Below, piece after piece: positions 1-8,864 of a DNA stretch of 64,000 bases. Below the pieces are notes generated by a model, which was given only the letters and a program-made list of their open reading frames with translations, ran no database searches and was not told where the DNA came from. Source of the DNA: Prauserella cavernicola (GTDB lineage Bacteria > Actinomycetota > Actinomycetes > Mycobacteriales > Pseudonocardiaceae); contig NZ_JAENJH010000002.1 in assembly GCF_016595675.1 (NCBI RefSeq), positions 558,001 through 622,000 of the forward strand, read 5' to 3'. The position numbers and the translations under genes are program-made. Each line of letters starts with the position of its first letter. Position 1 is the first letter of the stretch.

Positions 1-1004
1 GGGTCCTCGAGCCCCACGCTGAACCGCAGGGCGGCGGGGGCCACGTGCGCGTCGCCCGCCCTCGCCGCACGACGCTCCAGAGTGGACTCGACGCCACCGA
101 GACTCGTCGCGTGGCCCACGAGCCGCAGGCGCTCGCACAGCCGGTCCGCGAGGTCTGGACCAGCGAGTTCGAACGAGATCATGGCTCCGGAACCCGGATA
201 GCGCACGCGCGTGACGGCCGCGTGCGAGCCGAGCCGCTCGGCCAGCAGCGCCGCCGTGCGCGACGCCTCGGCGTAGCGGACACCGAGCGTGCGAAGACCG
301 CGCAGCGCGAGCCACGCCTCCAGCGAACCGGGCGTCGCACCGCCGCGGGTGCGCGCGTCCCGCAGTCCGCGTGCGAGCTCCTCGTCGGCGGCGACCGTCA
401 GCCCGAGCAACAGATCTGAGTGACCACCGATGAGCTTCGTGGCGCTGTGCACGGCGATGTCTGCCCCCAGCGCCAGCGGTTGCTGTCCGAGGGGTGTCGC
501 GAAAGTGTTGTCCACCACCACCTTCGGCCGTTTGGCCGAAGCCTTTGCGGCGGCTGCGATCGCCGCGATGTCGATCAGCTCGAGGCTCGGGTTGGTCGGC
601 GACTCCAGCCACAGCAGATCCACCTCGGCCGCGGCGGAGACCCACGCGGCGGTGTCGGCGGGCTCGACGCGGCGGATCCGCAGCCTGCCCATCTGCTCGG
701 CGTGGTCGAACATCGCCCTGGTGCCGACGTAGCTGTCGCCGGGGACCGCCACCTCGACGCCTGCGGGCAACAGGTCGAGCACCGCGGACACGGTCGCGAT
801 GCCGGACGCGAACGCGGTCGCGTGGCCGCCCTCGAGCTCGCCGATCGCAGCCTCGAGCGCGACCCACGTCGGAGTGCCGTCCTCACGGGAGTAGCCGAGA
901 CCGAGTGCGCTCGCGGGCACGATCGGCACGTTGGAGGGCTCGCCCTGCCCTTCCGGGCGCCCGGCGACGATGGCGCGGGTCCGAGGGGTCCACTCGACAG
1001 TCAC
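1..1004 (-). CDS. Cys/Met-metabolism PLP enzyme (cystathionine gamma-lyase-like), 3' end cut by window edge
   Basis: A continuous minus-strand reading frame runs from a GTG at 1004 off the left edge, giving about 334 residues. It reads as a trans-sulfuration family enzyme (fold type I PLP protein): a central stretch VVVDNTFATPLGQ is followed by HSATKLIGGHSD, whose Lys is the expected Schiff-base residue. Family members are about 380-400 residues, so roughly the last 50 are missing. The start is chosen because GGGAG lies 10 bases upstream of this GTG; an in-frame GTG at 1013 has no room for a ribosome site. Cystathionine gamma-lyase, gamma-synthase or O-acetylhomoserine sulfhydrylase cannot be told apart by eye. 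Confidence 0.88.
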   Translation of the reverse strand, partial: MTVEWTPRTRAIVAGRPEGQGEPSNVPIVPASALGLGYSREDGTPTWVALEAAIGELEGGHATAFASGIATVSAVLDLLPAGVEVAVPGDSYVGTRAMFDHAEQMGRLRIRRVEPADTAAWVSAAAEVDLLWLESPTNPSLELIDIAAIAAAAKASAKRPKVVVDNTFATPLGQQPLALGADIAVHSATKLIGGHSDLLLGLTVAADEELARGLRDARTRGGATPGSLEAWLALRGLRTLGVRYAEASRTAALLAERLGSHAAVTRVRYPGSGAMISFELAGPDLADRLCERLRLVGHATSLGGVESTLERRAARAGDAHVAPAALRFSVGLED

Positions 1005-1089
1005 GGCAATCACACTCCCAATAACGCTGGTTTCCGGCTCACGAAACCACGCTGGGACGTAAGGAGCTCGCACGACGTAGAGACAAAGC

Positions 1090-1117
1090 GAGGCGCCCTG
1101 CACGAGCAGGGCGCCTC
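1090..1117 (-). terminator. Hairpin terminator after tRNA-Leu
   Basis: An 11-bp perfect stem (GAGGCGCCCTG / CAGGGCGCCTC) with a 6-base loop lies 10 bases past the tRNA-Leu 3' end on the minus strand. There is no T-run, as is usual in high-GC actinomycetes. Confidence 0.7.
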
Positions 1118-1127
1118 GGTCTTGAAG

Positions 1128-1210
1128 TGGGCGAGGAGGGAGTTGAACCCTCACGTCCTTTCGGACACACGGACCTGAACCGTGCGCGTCTGCCATTCCG
1201 CCACTCGCCC
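1128..1210 (-). tRNA. tRNA-Leu (anticodon CAG)
   Basis: The reverse complement folds as a class II tRNA of 83 nt with acceptor stem GGGCGAG / CTCGCCC, anticodon stem CACGG / CCGTG around TTCAGGT (CAG), a long variable arm and T-loop GTTCAACTC. CCA is not encoded. Confidence 0.95.
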
Positions 1211-1337
1211 GAGCAACTGCGACAGCCCGCATAGCGTAGCAGGCGGTTCTGATGGGTTTCACCGGCCCCAGTGTTGAATGCCCAAAACCCAGATACGATC
1301 TATCCGGAGATACACGTGGAAGGAGGAGGTTGTCCCG

Positions 1338-2570
1338 GTGGGTCGCGTACAGCGCTTCGATCGGCGCCTCGAGAGCCTCGTGGGCAATACCTTCGCGCGA
1401 ATGTTCGGTGGCAACGTCGTCACGCAGGAAGTGGCGCTGGACCTGGAGCGTGAGAGTGAGGACAACGTCCGCCAGCTCGCTGGCGGTCGCACGCTCGCTC
1501 CGAACCACTACATCGTGTCCTTGGGTCCCGCTGATCACGACCGGATGGTGGGCGATGAGCAAAAGGTCACGCGCCTGCTCGCGGACGCCGTCGCACAGCA
1601 CCTCGCCGAGCACGGCTGGGACACCTATGGTGACGTCGTAGTCTCGCTAGAGCGCAACGAGGCGCTGCATACTGGACAGTTCAAGACCCGCTCGACCGTC
1701 GATCCCGACGTCAAAGCAAGTGGCGCCGGGGGTCAAGCACGGCCAGCACGAACCAGCGACGCAGGAGACCGACCAATGAGCCAGCCCGGCGGCTACGGCC
1801 AATACGACCAGGGTGACCCGTACGGCCAGCAGGGCCAGTACGGCTACGGACAGGGACAGCCTGGTGGCTACGACCAGGGCTACGGCCAGCCCGGCGGCGG
1901 CTACGACCAGGGTTACGGCCAGCCGGGAGGGTATGACCAGGGTTACGGTCAGCCCGGCGGTTACGACCAGGGCTACGGCCAGCCCGGTGGCGGCTACGAC
2001 CAGGGTTACGGCCAGCCGGGAGGGTATGACCAGGGTTACGGTCAGCCCGGCGGTTACGACCAGGGCTACGGCCAGCCCGGTGGCGGCTACGACCAGGGTT
2101 ACGGCCAGCCCGGTGGGTACGACCAGGGTTACGGCCAGCAGCCCCCGCCCCCCGGCTACGACCAGGGCTACGCGGCTCCGCCGAGCCCGCCCGGTGGCTA
2201 CCCCGCTCAGGCCCCGCCGCCCGACCCGTACGCGCAGCAGGGCTACGGCCAGCCCGGGATGCCCCCCGGCGGCAACCGCCAGCTCGCGGCGAGCCTGCAG
2301 CTCGACGACGGCTCCAACCGCAACTACTCGCTCAAGCAGGGCGGCAACGTGGTGGGCCGCGGTCAGGACGCCGACTTCCGGCTCCCCGACACCGGCGTCT
2401 CGCGCAGGCACCTGGAGATCACCTGGGACGGTCAGAGCGCAACGCTGGCCGACATCGGTTCCACCAACGGCACCACGGTGAACGGCACCCCCGTACAGAC
2501 CTGGCAGCTCGCCGACGGAGACGTCATCAGGGTCGGACACTCGTCCCTGGTCTTCCGGACGCAGGGCTAG
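1338..2570 (+). CDS. fhaA: FhaA, FHA-domain protein of the PknA/PknB pathway
   Basis: 410 residues. The N-terminal region (about 1-130; [11 protein letters not shown]..., TYGDVVV) is the DUF3662/FhaA N-terminal domain. Residues about 147-310 are a Gly/Tyr/Gln/Pro-rich linker built from repeats of [10 protein letters not shown] type. Residues about 313-410 are an FHA phosphothreonine-binding domain ([26 protein letters not shown]). In mycobacteria FhaA binds phosphorylated MviN/MurJ and modulates lipid II export; the same role is inferred here. The GTG at 1338 is chosen over the in-frame ATG at 1278 because AGGAGGAGG lies 8 bases upstream and homologues begin at GRVQRF. It is the first gene of the fhaA-pknB operon. 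Confidence 0.93.
   Translation: MGRVQRFDRRLESLVGNTFARMFGGNVVTQEVALDLERESEDNVRQLAGGRTLAPNHYIVSLGPADHDRMVGDEQKVTRLLADAVAQHLAEHGWDTYGDVVVSLERNEALHTGQFKTRSTVDPDVKASGAGGQARPARTSDAGDRPMSQPGGYGQYDQGDPYGQQGQYGYGQGQPGGYDQGYGQPGGGYDQGYGQPGGYDQGYGQPGGYDQGYGQPGGGYDQGYGQPGGYDQGYGQPGGYDQGYGQPGGGYDQGYGQPGGYDQGYGQQPPPPGYDQGYAAPPSPPGGYPAQAPPPDPYAQQGYGQPGMPPGGNRQLAASLQLDDGSNRNYSLKQGGNVVGRGQDADFRLPDTGVSRRHLEITWDGQSATLADIGSTNGTTVNGTPVQTWQLADGDVIRVGHSSLVFRTQG
1896..2081 (+). repeat. Two identical tandem 93-bp units in fhaA linker
   Basis: 1896-1988 and 1989-2081 are the same 93 bases with no mismatch, coding for 31 residues each; a third, diverged partial copy starts at 2082. Shorter 30-33-bp units with the [10 protein letters not shown] code extend over about 1860-2150. 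Perfect DNA identity, including synonymous sites, suggests a recent duplication. Confidence 0.92.
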
Positions 2571-2693
2571 TTCGGGCTTTTCGGCCATCCCGCATGGCCC
2601 GCGAGCGCGGGTCCCGCATAATGACGGCCATGCGGGGGACCCGTGGCGCACTCGTCACGGGTTGGGCGTGAAAAGGCGGGAGCGACACAACCG

Positions 2694-3158
2694 GTGCCAG
2701 AGCTGGTCGTACAACTCACCAGAGCAGGTTTTCTCCTCTTGCTCTGGCTGTTCGTGTTCGCCGCGTTGCGCGTGGTGCGGTCGGACCTCTACGCGGCGTC
2801 GGGTCTGCGCGTCAACTTGCCGAGCCTCCGGCGCGGCAAGGAGCAGAAGAAGCCGCGCGGGGGGAAGCTGCCGCGGCAACTCGTCGTGACGCACGGTGCC
2901 CTCGCGGGCACCCGCATCGCGCTCGACGGCAAACCGATCCTCATCGGCAGGGCCGACGACTCGACGCTCGTGCTCGACGACGACTACGCGTCGACGCGAC
3001 ACGCTCGGATTTCGCTGCGCGGTGATGAGTGGTACGTCGAAGATCTGGGCTCGACGAACGGCACTTACCTCGACCGGGCTAAGGTCACTGCACCCCTCCG
3101 AGTCCCGCTCGGCGTCCCCATCCGGATAGGCAAGACGGTGATCGAGCTTCGCCCATGA
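2694..3158 (+). CDS. fhaB: FhaB (FipA-type) membrane FHA-domain protein
   Basis: 154 residues starting at a GTG. One N-terminal membrane segment (about residues 7-27, AGFLLLLWLFVFAAL) precedes a basic linker and a C-terminal FHA domain from about residue 65 (LIGRADDSTLVLDDDYASTRH, DLGSTNGTYL). The length and N-terminus match mycobacterial FhaB (155 residues), so this start is preferred over the in-frame GTG at 2643. FhaB is a phospho-dependent adaptor at the septum and pole linking kinases to PBPs and FtsZ/FtsQ (family knowledge). It overlaps the next gene by ATGA (3155-3158), indicating translational coupling. Confidence 0.92.
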   Translation: MPELVVQLTRAGFLLLLWLFVFAALRVVRSDLYAASGLRVNLPSLRRGKEQKKPRGGKLPRQLVVTHGALAGTRIALDGKPILIGRADDSTLVLDDDYASTRHARISLRGDEWYVEDLGSTNGTYLDRAKVTAPLRVPLGVPIRIGKTVIELRP

Positions 3159-4600
3159 CTCTCGTCCTACGTTATGCGGCCCGCAGCGACCGTGGCCTGG
3201 TTCGTTCCAGCAACCAGGACTCGGTCTACGCCGGCCCGCGCCTACTCGCCCTGGCCGACGGTATGGGCGGCCACGCCGCCGGTGAGGTGGCCAGCAAGGT
3301 CGTCATCGCGTCGTTGGCCCCACTCGACGACGACGAGCCGGGCGACGACCTCGTCACCCAACTCAGGGACGCGGTTGCCCACGGCAACCAGGCGATCTCC
3401 GAGCTCGTCGCCAACGACCCCGACCTCGACGGCATGGGCACCACGCTCACCGCCGTGCTCTTCTCGGGCTCCCGGCTCGGGATGGTGCACGTCGGCGACT
3501 CCCGTGCCTACCTGCTGCGGGGCGGCCAGTTCTCCCAGATCACCCGCGACGACAGCTTCGTCAACGAGCTGATCGAGCAGGGCCGGATCACCGAGGAGGA
3601 GGCCGCGACCCACCCGCAGCGCTCGCTGCTGCTCAAGGCGCTGACCGGCCACGAGGTGGAGCCGAGCTTCACGGTGCGCGAAGCCCGCGCGGGCGATCGC
3701 TACCTGCTGTGCTCCGACGGCCTGTCCGGCATGGTCAGCAACGAGACCCTGGCCGAGGCCATGCAGATCCCGGACGCGCAGGAATGCGCGGACCGGATGA
3801 TCGAGCTGGCGCTCAAGGGCGGTGGCACCGACAACGTCACCGTGGTCATCGCCGACGTCGTGGACGTCGACTACGGCGACGACGCCCCGATCGTGGGCGG
3901 CGCCGCGGGTGACGGCAGCGACGAGGGCCACCAGGGTGACTCCCCCGCGGCCCGCGCGCGTGCGCTCACCGCTCCGCCACAGCCCCAGCGGCTCGAGCCG
4001 ACGGAGCCGCCGCCGGACCCAAAAGCGAAGCGCCGTAAGCGGATCCGAATCCTGGTAGCGCTCGGACTGGCCCTGATCCTGCTCGCGGCCGCCGCGATCG
4101 CCACCAGGTACTTCGTCTTGCGGCAGTACTACGTCGGTGTCGGCTCGAACGACGAAGTGGTGATCTACCAGGGCGTTCCTGGCAGCGTGCTCGGCTTCGA
4201 CCTGCACCGCGAGGCGGAGGGCTCATGCCCGCCGGAGGCCTCGCTGTGTGAGCCGCTGCGGCTGCAGGACCTGCAGCAGGACGCCAGGGTCGCCGTGCGC
4301 AACGCGGTCAAGCGCGACGGGCTCGCCGAGTCCCGCGACTACATCGACACGCTTCGGCGCAACAACATGCTGGAGATCTGCGACGACGAGCAGCCACAGG
4401 GCGGCGGCGTGATCGGCGGCATCGGCCAGGGTGGCTCTGAGGAGCGGACCGGCGAGAACCCGCCCAGCGGCGGTAACCAGCCGTCGGGCGCGGGCGAGCC
4501 GACCGGGGACAACCAGCAATCGGAGACGGCTTCGCCGGATCAGGGCCAGCAGCAGCCGGGGGTGGACTGCCGCCCGGCGCCCAGCCCAGGCGGTAACTGA
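3155..4600 (+). CDS. pstP: PstP, PP2C-type Ser/Thr protein phosphatase
   Basis: 481 residues. The N-terminal 235 residues are a PP2C/PPM domain with metal-binding motifs SDRGLVRSSNQD, LADGMGG (Asp35-Gly36), VHVGDSRAY, CSDGLSG and GTDNVTVV. A proline-rich juxtamembrane linker, one membrane segment (about 297-318) and an extracytoplasmic region ending in a Gln/Gly/Ser/Pro-rich tail follow. It is the sole general phosphatase reversing PknA/PknB phosphorylation in relatives. The start overlaps fhaB, and the stop TGA shares its A with the rodA ATG. Confidence 0.96.
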   Translation: MTLVLRYAARSDRGLVRSSNQDSVYAGPRLLALADGMGGHAAGEVASKVVIASLAPLDDDEPGDDLVTQLRDAVAHGNQAISELVANDPDLDGMGTTLTAVLFSGSRLGMVHVGDSRAYLLRGGQFSQITRDDSFVNELIEQGRITEEEAATHPQRSLLLKALTGHEVEPSFTVREARAGDRYLLCSDGLSGMVSNETLAEAMQIPDAQECADRMIELALKGGGTDNVTVVIADVVDVDYGDDAPIVGGAAGDGSDEGHQGDSPAARARALTAPPQPQRLEPTEPPPDPKAKRRKRIRILVALGLALILLAAAAIATRYFVLRQYYVGVGSNDEVVIYQGVPGSVLGFDLHREAEGSCPPEASLCEPLRLQDLQQDARVAVRNAVKRDGLAESRDYIDTLRRNNMLEICDDEQPQGGGVIGGIGQGGSEERTGENPPSGGNQPSGAGEPTGDNQQSETASPDQGQQQPGVDCRPAPSPGGN

Positions 4601-6105
4601 TGGCTCAACCCGCAGGCAACTCTGGCGCGGGCGGCCAGCAGTACACGACCAACCCGCCGCGGGAGCTGCCGCGCAGGCGGGGCACCGAGCTGTGGTTGCT
4701 CGCGTTCGCCGCGCTGATCGTGACCTCGGCGTTCATCCTGGTGCAGGCCAACCAGGAGCAGGAGCTCTCCTGGTCGATCGTCTGGTATGGACTCGCCTAC
4801 CTGGCGATCTTCACGGTCGCCCACCTCGCGGTGCGCCGTTGGGCGCCCTACGCCGACCCGCTGATCCTTCCGTGCGTGGCGCTGCTCAACGGGCTCGGTC
4901 TGGTGATGATCTACCGGATCGACCTGGCGAACGCGCAGGAGGCGATCTCGGTCGGCGAGACGTCCACGGGCAGCGCGCCGAGGCAGGTGCTGTTCACCGT
5001 GGCGGCGCTGATCCTGTTCCTCGGCGTGCTCATCGTCGTCAAGGACCACCGGACGCTCACCCGTTACGCCTACACGTTCGGCCTCGTCGGCATGGCCGCG
5101 CTGGCGCTGCCCGCGCTGCTGCCCAGCTCGTTGTCCGAGGTCAACGGCGCGAAGGTGTGGCTGAAGCTCCCTGGCTTCTCCATCCAGCCGGGTGAGTTCG
5201 CCAAGATCCTGCTGATGATCTTCTTCGCGGCGTTCCTCGTCGCGAAGCGGGACCTGTTCATGACCGCGGGCAAGCGGATCCTTGGCATCGAGCTGCCGCG
5301 TGCCCGCGACCTCGGCCCGATCATCATCGCCGCCGTCGTCTGCCTCGGCATCCTCGTCTTCCAGCGCGACCTCGGTACCGCGCTGCTGTTCTTCGGCATC
5401 GTCCTCGTGATGCTCTACGTCGCCACCGAGCGCGTCATCTGGGTGGTCGTGGGGCTGTCGATGTTCCTCGTCGGCGCGATGATCGCCTACCAGCTCTTCA
5501 CCCACGTGCAGCAGCGCGTCGCCAACTGGATCGACCCGCTGGCCACCTACGACGACCCCGGCGGCGGCTACCAGATCGCCCAGGGCCTGTTCGGACTCGG
5601 CACGGGCGGCATGTTCGGCACCGGTCTCGGTGCGGGCAGGCCGGAGACGGTGCCCGAGTCCAACACCGACTTCATCAGCGCAGCGCTGGGTGAGGAACTC
5701 GGCTTCGTCGGGCTCAGCGCGATCCTGCTGGTCTACTTGATCCTCGCGATGCGCGGCATGCGCAGCGCGCTCGCGGTGCGCGACACCTTCGGCAAGCTGC
5801 TCGGCGGCGGCCTCTCGTTCGCCATCGTGATGCAGATCTTCGTGATCATCGGCGGCGTCACCAAGCTGATCCCGATGACGGGTGTCACCACTCCGTGGCT
5901 CTCGGCAGGTGGTTCCTCGCTGCTGGCCAACTACATCCTCGTCGCGCTGCTGCTGCGCATCAGTGACACGGCGCGGCGCCCGCAGCAGCCGGTGAAGCCG
6001 AAGGCCCCGCTGCCGCAGGCTCCGCTGGCCGAGGCTCACACCGTCATGGTGCAGCGGCCACCGCAGCAGCACCCTGGTGCCACCGAAGGGGGGAACACCC
6101 TGTGA
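4600..6105 (+). CDS. rodA: RodA/FtsW-family SEDS peptidoglycan glycosyltransferase
   Basis: 501 residues with about 10-12 hydrophobic segments and the SEDS signature region (WLKLPGFSIQPGEFAKILLM, QRDLGTALLFFGI, NTDFISAALGEELGFVG, GVTTPWLSAGGSS). It polymerises lipid II into glycan strands together with its class B PBP partner, encoded immediately downstream with a 4-base overlap (pbpA, 6102). The cytoplasmic N-terminus is about 30 residues and the C-terminal tail is Pro/Gln-rich. Placement between pstP and pbpA identifies it as RodA rather than FtsW. Confidence 0.96.
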   Translation: MAQPAGNSGAGGQQYTTNPPRELPRRRGTELWLLAFAALIVTSAFILVQANQEQELSWSIVWYGLAYLAIFTVAHLAVRRWAPYADPLILPCVALLNGLGLVMIYRIDLANAQEAISVGETSTGSAPRQVLFTVAALILFLGVLIVVKDHRTLTRYAYTFGLVGMAALALPALLPSSLSEVNGAKVWLKLPGFSIQPGEFAKILLMIFFAAFLVAKRDLFMTAGKRILGIELPRARDLGPIIIAAVVCLGILVFQRDLGTALLFFGIVLVMLYVATERVIWVVVGLSMFLVGAMIAYQLFTHVQQRVANWIDPLATYDDPGGGYQIAQGLFGLGTGGMFGTGLGAGRPETVPESNTDFISAALGEELGFVGLSAILLVYLILAMRGMRSALAVRDTFGKLLGGGLSFAIVMQIFVIIGGVTKLIPMTGVTTPWLSAGGSSLLANYILVALLLRISDTARRPQQPVKPKAPLPQAPLAEAHTVMVQRPPQQHPGATEGGNTL

Positions 6106-7571
6106 ACACGCCCCTGCGCAAGGTCGGAATCACCATGCTCGTCATGGTGTCCCTCCTGCTCGCCAACGCCACCTACATCCAGGTGGTCAGGGCCGACGAC
6201 TACCGCACCGACGGCCGGAACTCGCGCGTGCTGCTCGACGAGTACTCGCGCGAGCGCGGCAAGATCACGGCCGAGGAGGCCGGGCAGGTGCTGGCCGGCG
6301 TCAAACCGACCGACGACCAGCTGCGGTTCCTCCGCACCTACAGCGACGGCCCCATGTACGCGCCGGTCACCGGCTACTACTCGGTGCTCTACGGCGCGGG
6401 CGGGCTCGAGCGCGCCCAGGACGAGTTCCTCAACGGCTCGGACCCCCGGCTGCTCGTGCGCAGGCTCTCGGACATGATCACCGGCCGCGACCCCCGTGGC
6501 GGCAACGTGCGGCTCACCGTGCGCCCCTCGGTGCAGGAGGCCGCGTACAACGCGATGACGCAGAACGGCTACACCGGCTCTGTCGTTGCGCTGGACCCGA
6601 AGACCGGCGACATCCTCGCAATGGTCTCGACCCCCTCGTACGACCCGGGCAGGCTCGCCTCGCACGACGCCGAGGAGCAGCAGGAGGCCTGGAAGCAGTT
6701 CAGCGACGACCCGGGCAACCCGATGCTGAACAGGGCGATCAGGGAGAACTACCCTCCCGGCTCCACGTTCAAGATCGTCACCACGGCCGCGGCGCTGGAG
6801 AACGGCATGTCGGGCGACAGCCAGGTGACCAGCGATTCCAACATCACGCTGCCCGGCACCAGCACCACGCTGGAGAACTACGGCGGAGCCACCTGCCAGG
6901 GCAGCACGCTCGCCGAGGCGCTGAAGTACTCGTGCAACACCGCGTTCGCCAAGATCGCGGGCGACCTCGGCAAGGAGAAGCTCGAGGCGACCGCGGCGAA
7001 CTTCGGCATCGGCATGGACGACCTCGAGATCCCCATGGGTGTCGTGCCCTCCGGGCTCGGCGAGCTCGAGAGCGAGGCGGCGCTCTACCAGAGCGGCATC
7101 GGCCAGCGCGACGTCCGGCTGACCCCGCTGCAGGACGCGCTGCTCGCAGCCACGGTCGCCAACGACGGCGTCGCGATGAAGCCGCAGCTCGTCAAGGCGC
7201 TGCTCGCTCCCGACCTGTCGACGATCGAGGAGTTCACGCCCGAGGAGCTCACCGGTGAGGCCGCGATGTCGGCCGAGAACGCACAGACGCTGACCGACAT
7301 GATGATCCAGTCGGAGTCCAACACCAGTGGTGGTGGCAAGGACGAGTCGCTCAAGATCGCCTCGAAGACGGGTACCGCCGAGCACGGCACCGACCCGAAG
7401 GCCACGCCCCCGCACGCCTGGTACACCGCGTTCGCGCCGCACGACGACCCGAAGATCGCCGTGGCCGTGATCGTCGAGTCCGGCGGCAACCGCGGTCTCG
7501 CCGCCACCGGTGGCACCGTGGCCGCCGAGATCGCCAGGAGCACCATCTCCGCAGCGCTCGGGGGTGGGTGA
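6102..7571 (+). CDS. pbpA: PbpA, class B penicillin-binding protein (transpeptidase)
   Basis: 489 residues from a GTG overlapping the rodA stop. A single N-terminal membrane anchor (about 9-27) is followed by a dimerisation region and the transpeptidase domain. Active-site motifs are SxxK at Ser221 (STFK), SxN at Ser277 (SCN) and KTG at Lys422 (KTGTAEHG). It cross-links peptidoglycan made by the adjacent RodA. In mycobacteria PbpA is phosphorylated by PknB and acts at the septum; that role is inferred here. The spacing of the motifs is normal for the family. Confidence 0.96.
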   Translation: MNTPLRKVGITMLVMVSLLLANATYIQVVRADDYRTDGRNSRVLLDEYSRERGKITAEEAGQVLAGVKPTDDQLRFLRTYSDGPMYAPVTGYYSVLYGAGGLERAQDEFLNGSDPRLLVRRLSDMITGRDPRGGNVRLTVRPSVQEAAYNAMTQNGYTGSVVALDPKTGDILAMVSTPSYDPGRLASHDAEEQQEAWKQFSDDPGNPMLNRAIRENYPPGSTFKIVTTAAALENGMSGDSQVTSDSNITLPGTSTTLENYGGATCQGSTLAEALKYSCNTAFAKIAGDLGKEKLEATAANFGIGMDDLEIPMGVVPSGLGELESEAALYQSGIGQRDVRLTPLQDALLAATVANDGVAMKPQLVKALLAPDLSTIEEFTPEELTGEAAMSAENAQTLTDMMIQSESNTSGGGKDESLKIASKTGTAEHGTDPKATPPHAWYTAFAPHDDPKIAVAVIVESGGNRGLAATGGTVAAEIARSTISAALGGG

Positions 7572-7574
7572 CCG

Positions 7575-8801
7575 ATGCTGTCGTCGGGGCTGCTCATCGC
7601 GGATCGGTATCGCCTCGCCAGCCGCATCGCCGTTGGCGGGATGGGCGAGGTCTGGGAGGCGAGCGACACGAGGCTCGACCGTCCTGTCGCCGTGAAGATC
7701 CTCAAGGACGAGCTCTCCGGCGACGCCGAGTTCCTGCACCGGTTCCGCACCGAGGCCAGGACCACGGCCTCGCTGAACCACCACAACATCGCAGGCGTGC
7801 ACGACTACGGCGAGACGCTGGCGGGCGAGCACTCCATCGCGTTCCTGGTGATGGAGATGGTGGAGGGCGAGCCGCTGGCGGGCATCCTCGCGCGCGAGGG
7901 CAGGCTGACGGCCGAGCGCACGCTCGACATCCTCGAACAGGCGGGCAACGCGCTGCAGGCCGCGCACGAGCGTGGCCTGGTGCACCGCGACGTCAAGCCG
8001 GGAAACATCCTGGTGACGCCGACCGGCGCGGTGAAGCTCACCGACTTCGGCATCGCGAAGGCCGCCGACTCGGCACCGGTGACCCGCTCCGGAATGGTGA
8101 TGGGCACGGCGCACTACATCGCCCCCGAGCAGGCCCTCGGCCACGATGCGGAGCCGGCAAGCGACGTCTACTCGCTGGCCGTGTGCGGGTACGAGTGCCT
8201 CGCGGGCCGCAGGCCGTTTCTCTCGGAGAACGCCGTGACGGTCGCCATGATGCACATCAGGGACCTGGCCCCTCCGTTGCCGCCCGACGTGCCGCCCGGC
8301 GCGCGCGTTGTGATCGAGGCAACACTCGTCAAGGACCCCCGCCAGCGCTACTCCACGGGCGGCGAGTTCGCGGCAGCCGTGGCCGCCGTCCGTGCAGGTC
8401 ACCCGCTTCCCGCCCCGTCGGGACTGGTCGGCGCCGGCTATCAACAGGCCCCGATGAACCCGGTCACTCCGCTGACTCCCGTCGGCCCCGGATCGCACCC
8501 GTCGATGCAGCCCGTGGCGCCTCCGACGGGCAGCGGACCGGTCCCCCACCCGATGCCACAGCAGCGGCGTAAGCCCGCCGGGTTGTGGATACTGCTGTCG
8601 CTGGCGGTCGTGCTCCTCGTCGCCGTGGTCGCGGTGTTACTGACCGTGCTACTGAGGCGGGACAGCAGCCCTCCTCCCGGCGGGGTGGAGGGCGATTCGC
8701 CGAGCGTGCGGGACAACTGGTCCAGTGCTGGCGAGCGTTCACCGGGAGAGGACGGCGTGGCAACAATGATGGGCAGGCTGCTGATGGACGACCGCGGGTG
8801 A
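7575..8801 (+). CDS. pknA: PknA, membrane Ser/Thr protein kinase
   Basis: 408 residues. The N-terminal Hanks-type kinase domain shows the Gly-loop ([10 protein letters not shown]), catalytic Lys (VAVKIL), HRDVKPGN catalytic loop and DFG (TDFGIAK). A Pro-rich juxtamembrane linker is followed by a membrane segment at about 337-362. The outer tail is short (about 45 residues) with no PASTA domain, as in mycobacterial PknA. It starts 3 bases after the pbpA stop, preceded by GGGGTGGG. It works with PknB to phosphorylate growth and division proteins. Confidence 0.96.
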   Translation: MLSSGLLIADRYRLASRIAVGGMGEVWEASDTRLDRPVAVKILKDELSGDAEFLHRFRTEARTTASLNHHNIAGVHDYGETLAGEHSIAFLVMEMVEGEPLAGILAREGRLTAERTLDILEQAGNALQAAHERGLVHRDVKPGNILVTPTGAVKLTDFGIAKAADSAPVTRSGMVMGTAHYIAPEQALGHDAEPASDVYSLAVCGYECLAGRRPFLSENAVTVAMMHIRDLAPPLPPDVPPGARVVIEATLVKDPRQRYSTGGEFAAAVAAVRAGHPLPAPSGLVGAGYQQAPMNPVTPLTPVGPGSHPSMQPVAPPTGSGPVPHPMPQQRRKPAGLWILLSLAVVLLVAVVAVLLTVLLRRDSSPPPGGVEGDSPSVRDNWSSAGERSPGEDGVATMMGRLLMDDRG

Positions 8802-8864
8802 TGGGTCGATGGCAGAACCCCGTTCACGTGATCGCGTTCGCGCGTTGGAGAAGACACTGACGGA

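Noticed and set aside
1860-2150. Short regular repeats resembling a CRISPR array
   Set aside because: The repeats are in frame inside fhaA, have no unique spacers and encode a Gly/Tyr/Gln linker; no cas genes are present anywhere in the window.
6036-8549. An 837-codon minus-strand frame antisense to pbpA and pknA
   Set aside because: Same artefact; the sense genes have full catalytic motifs.
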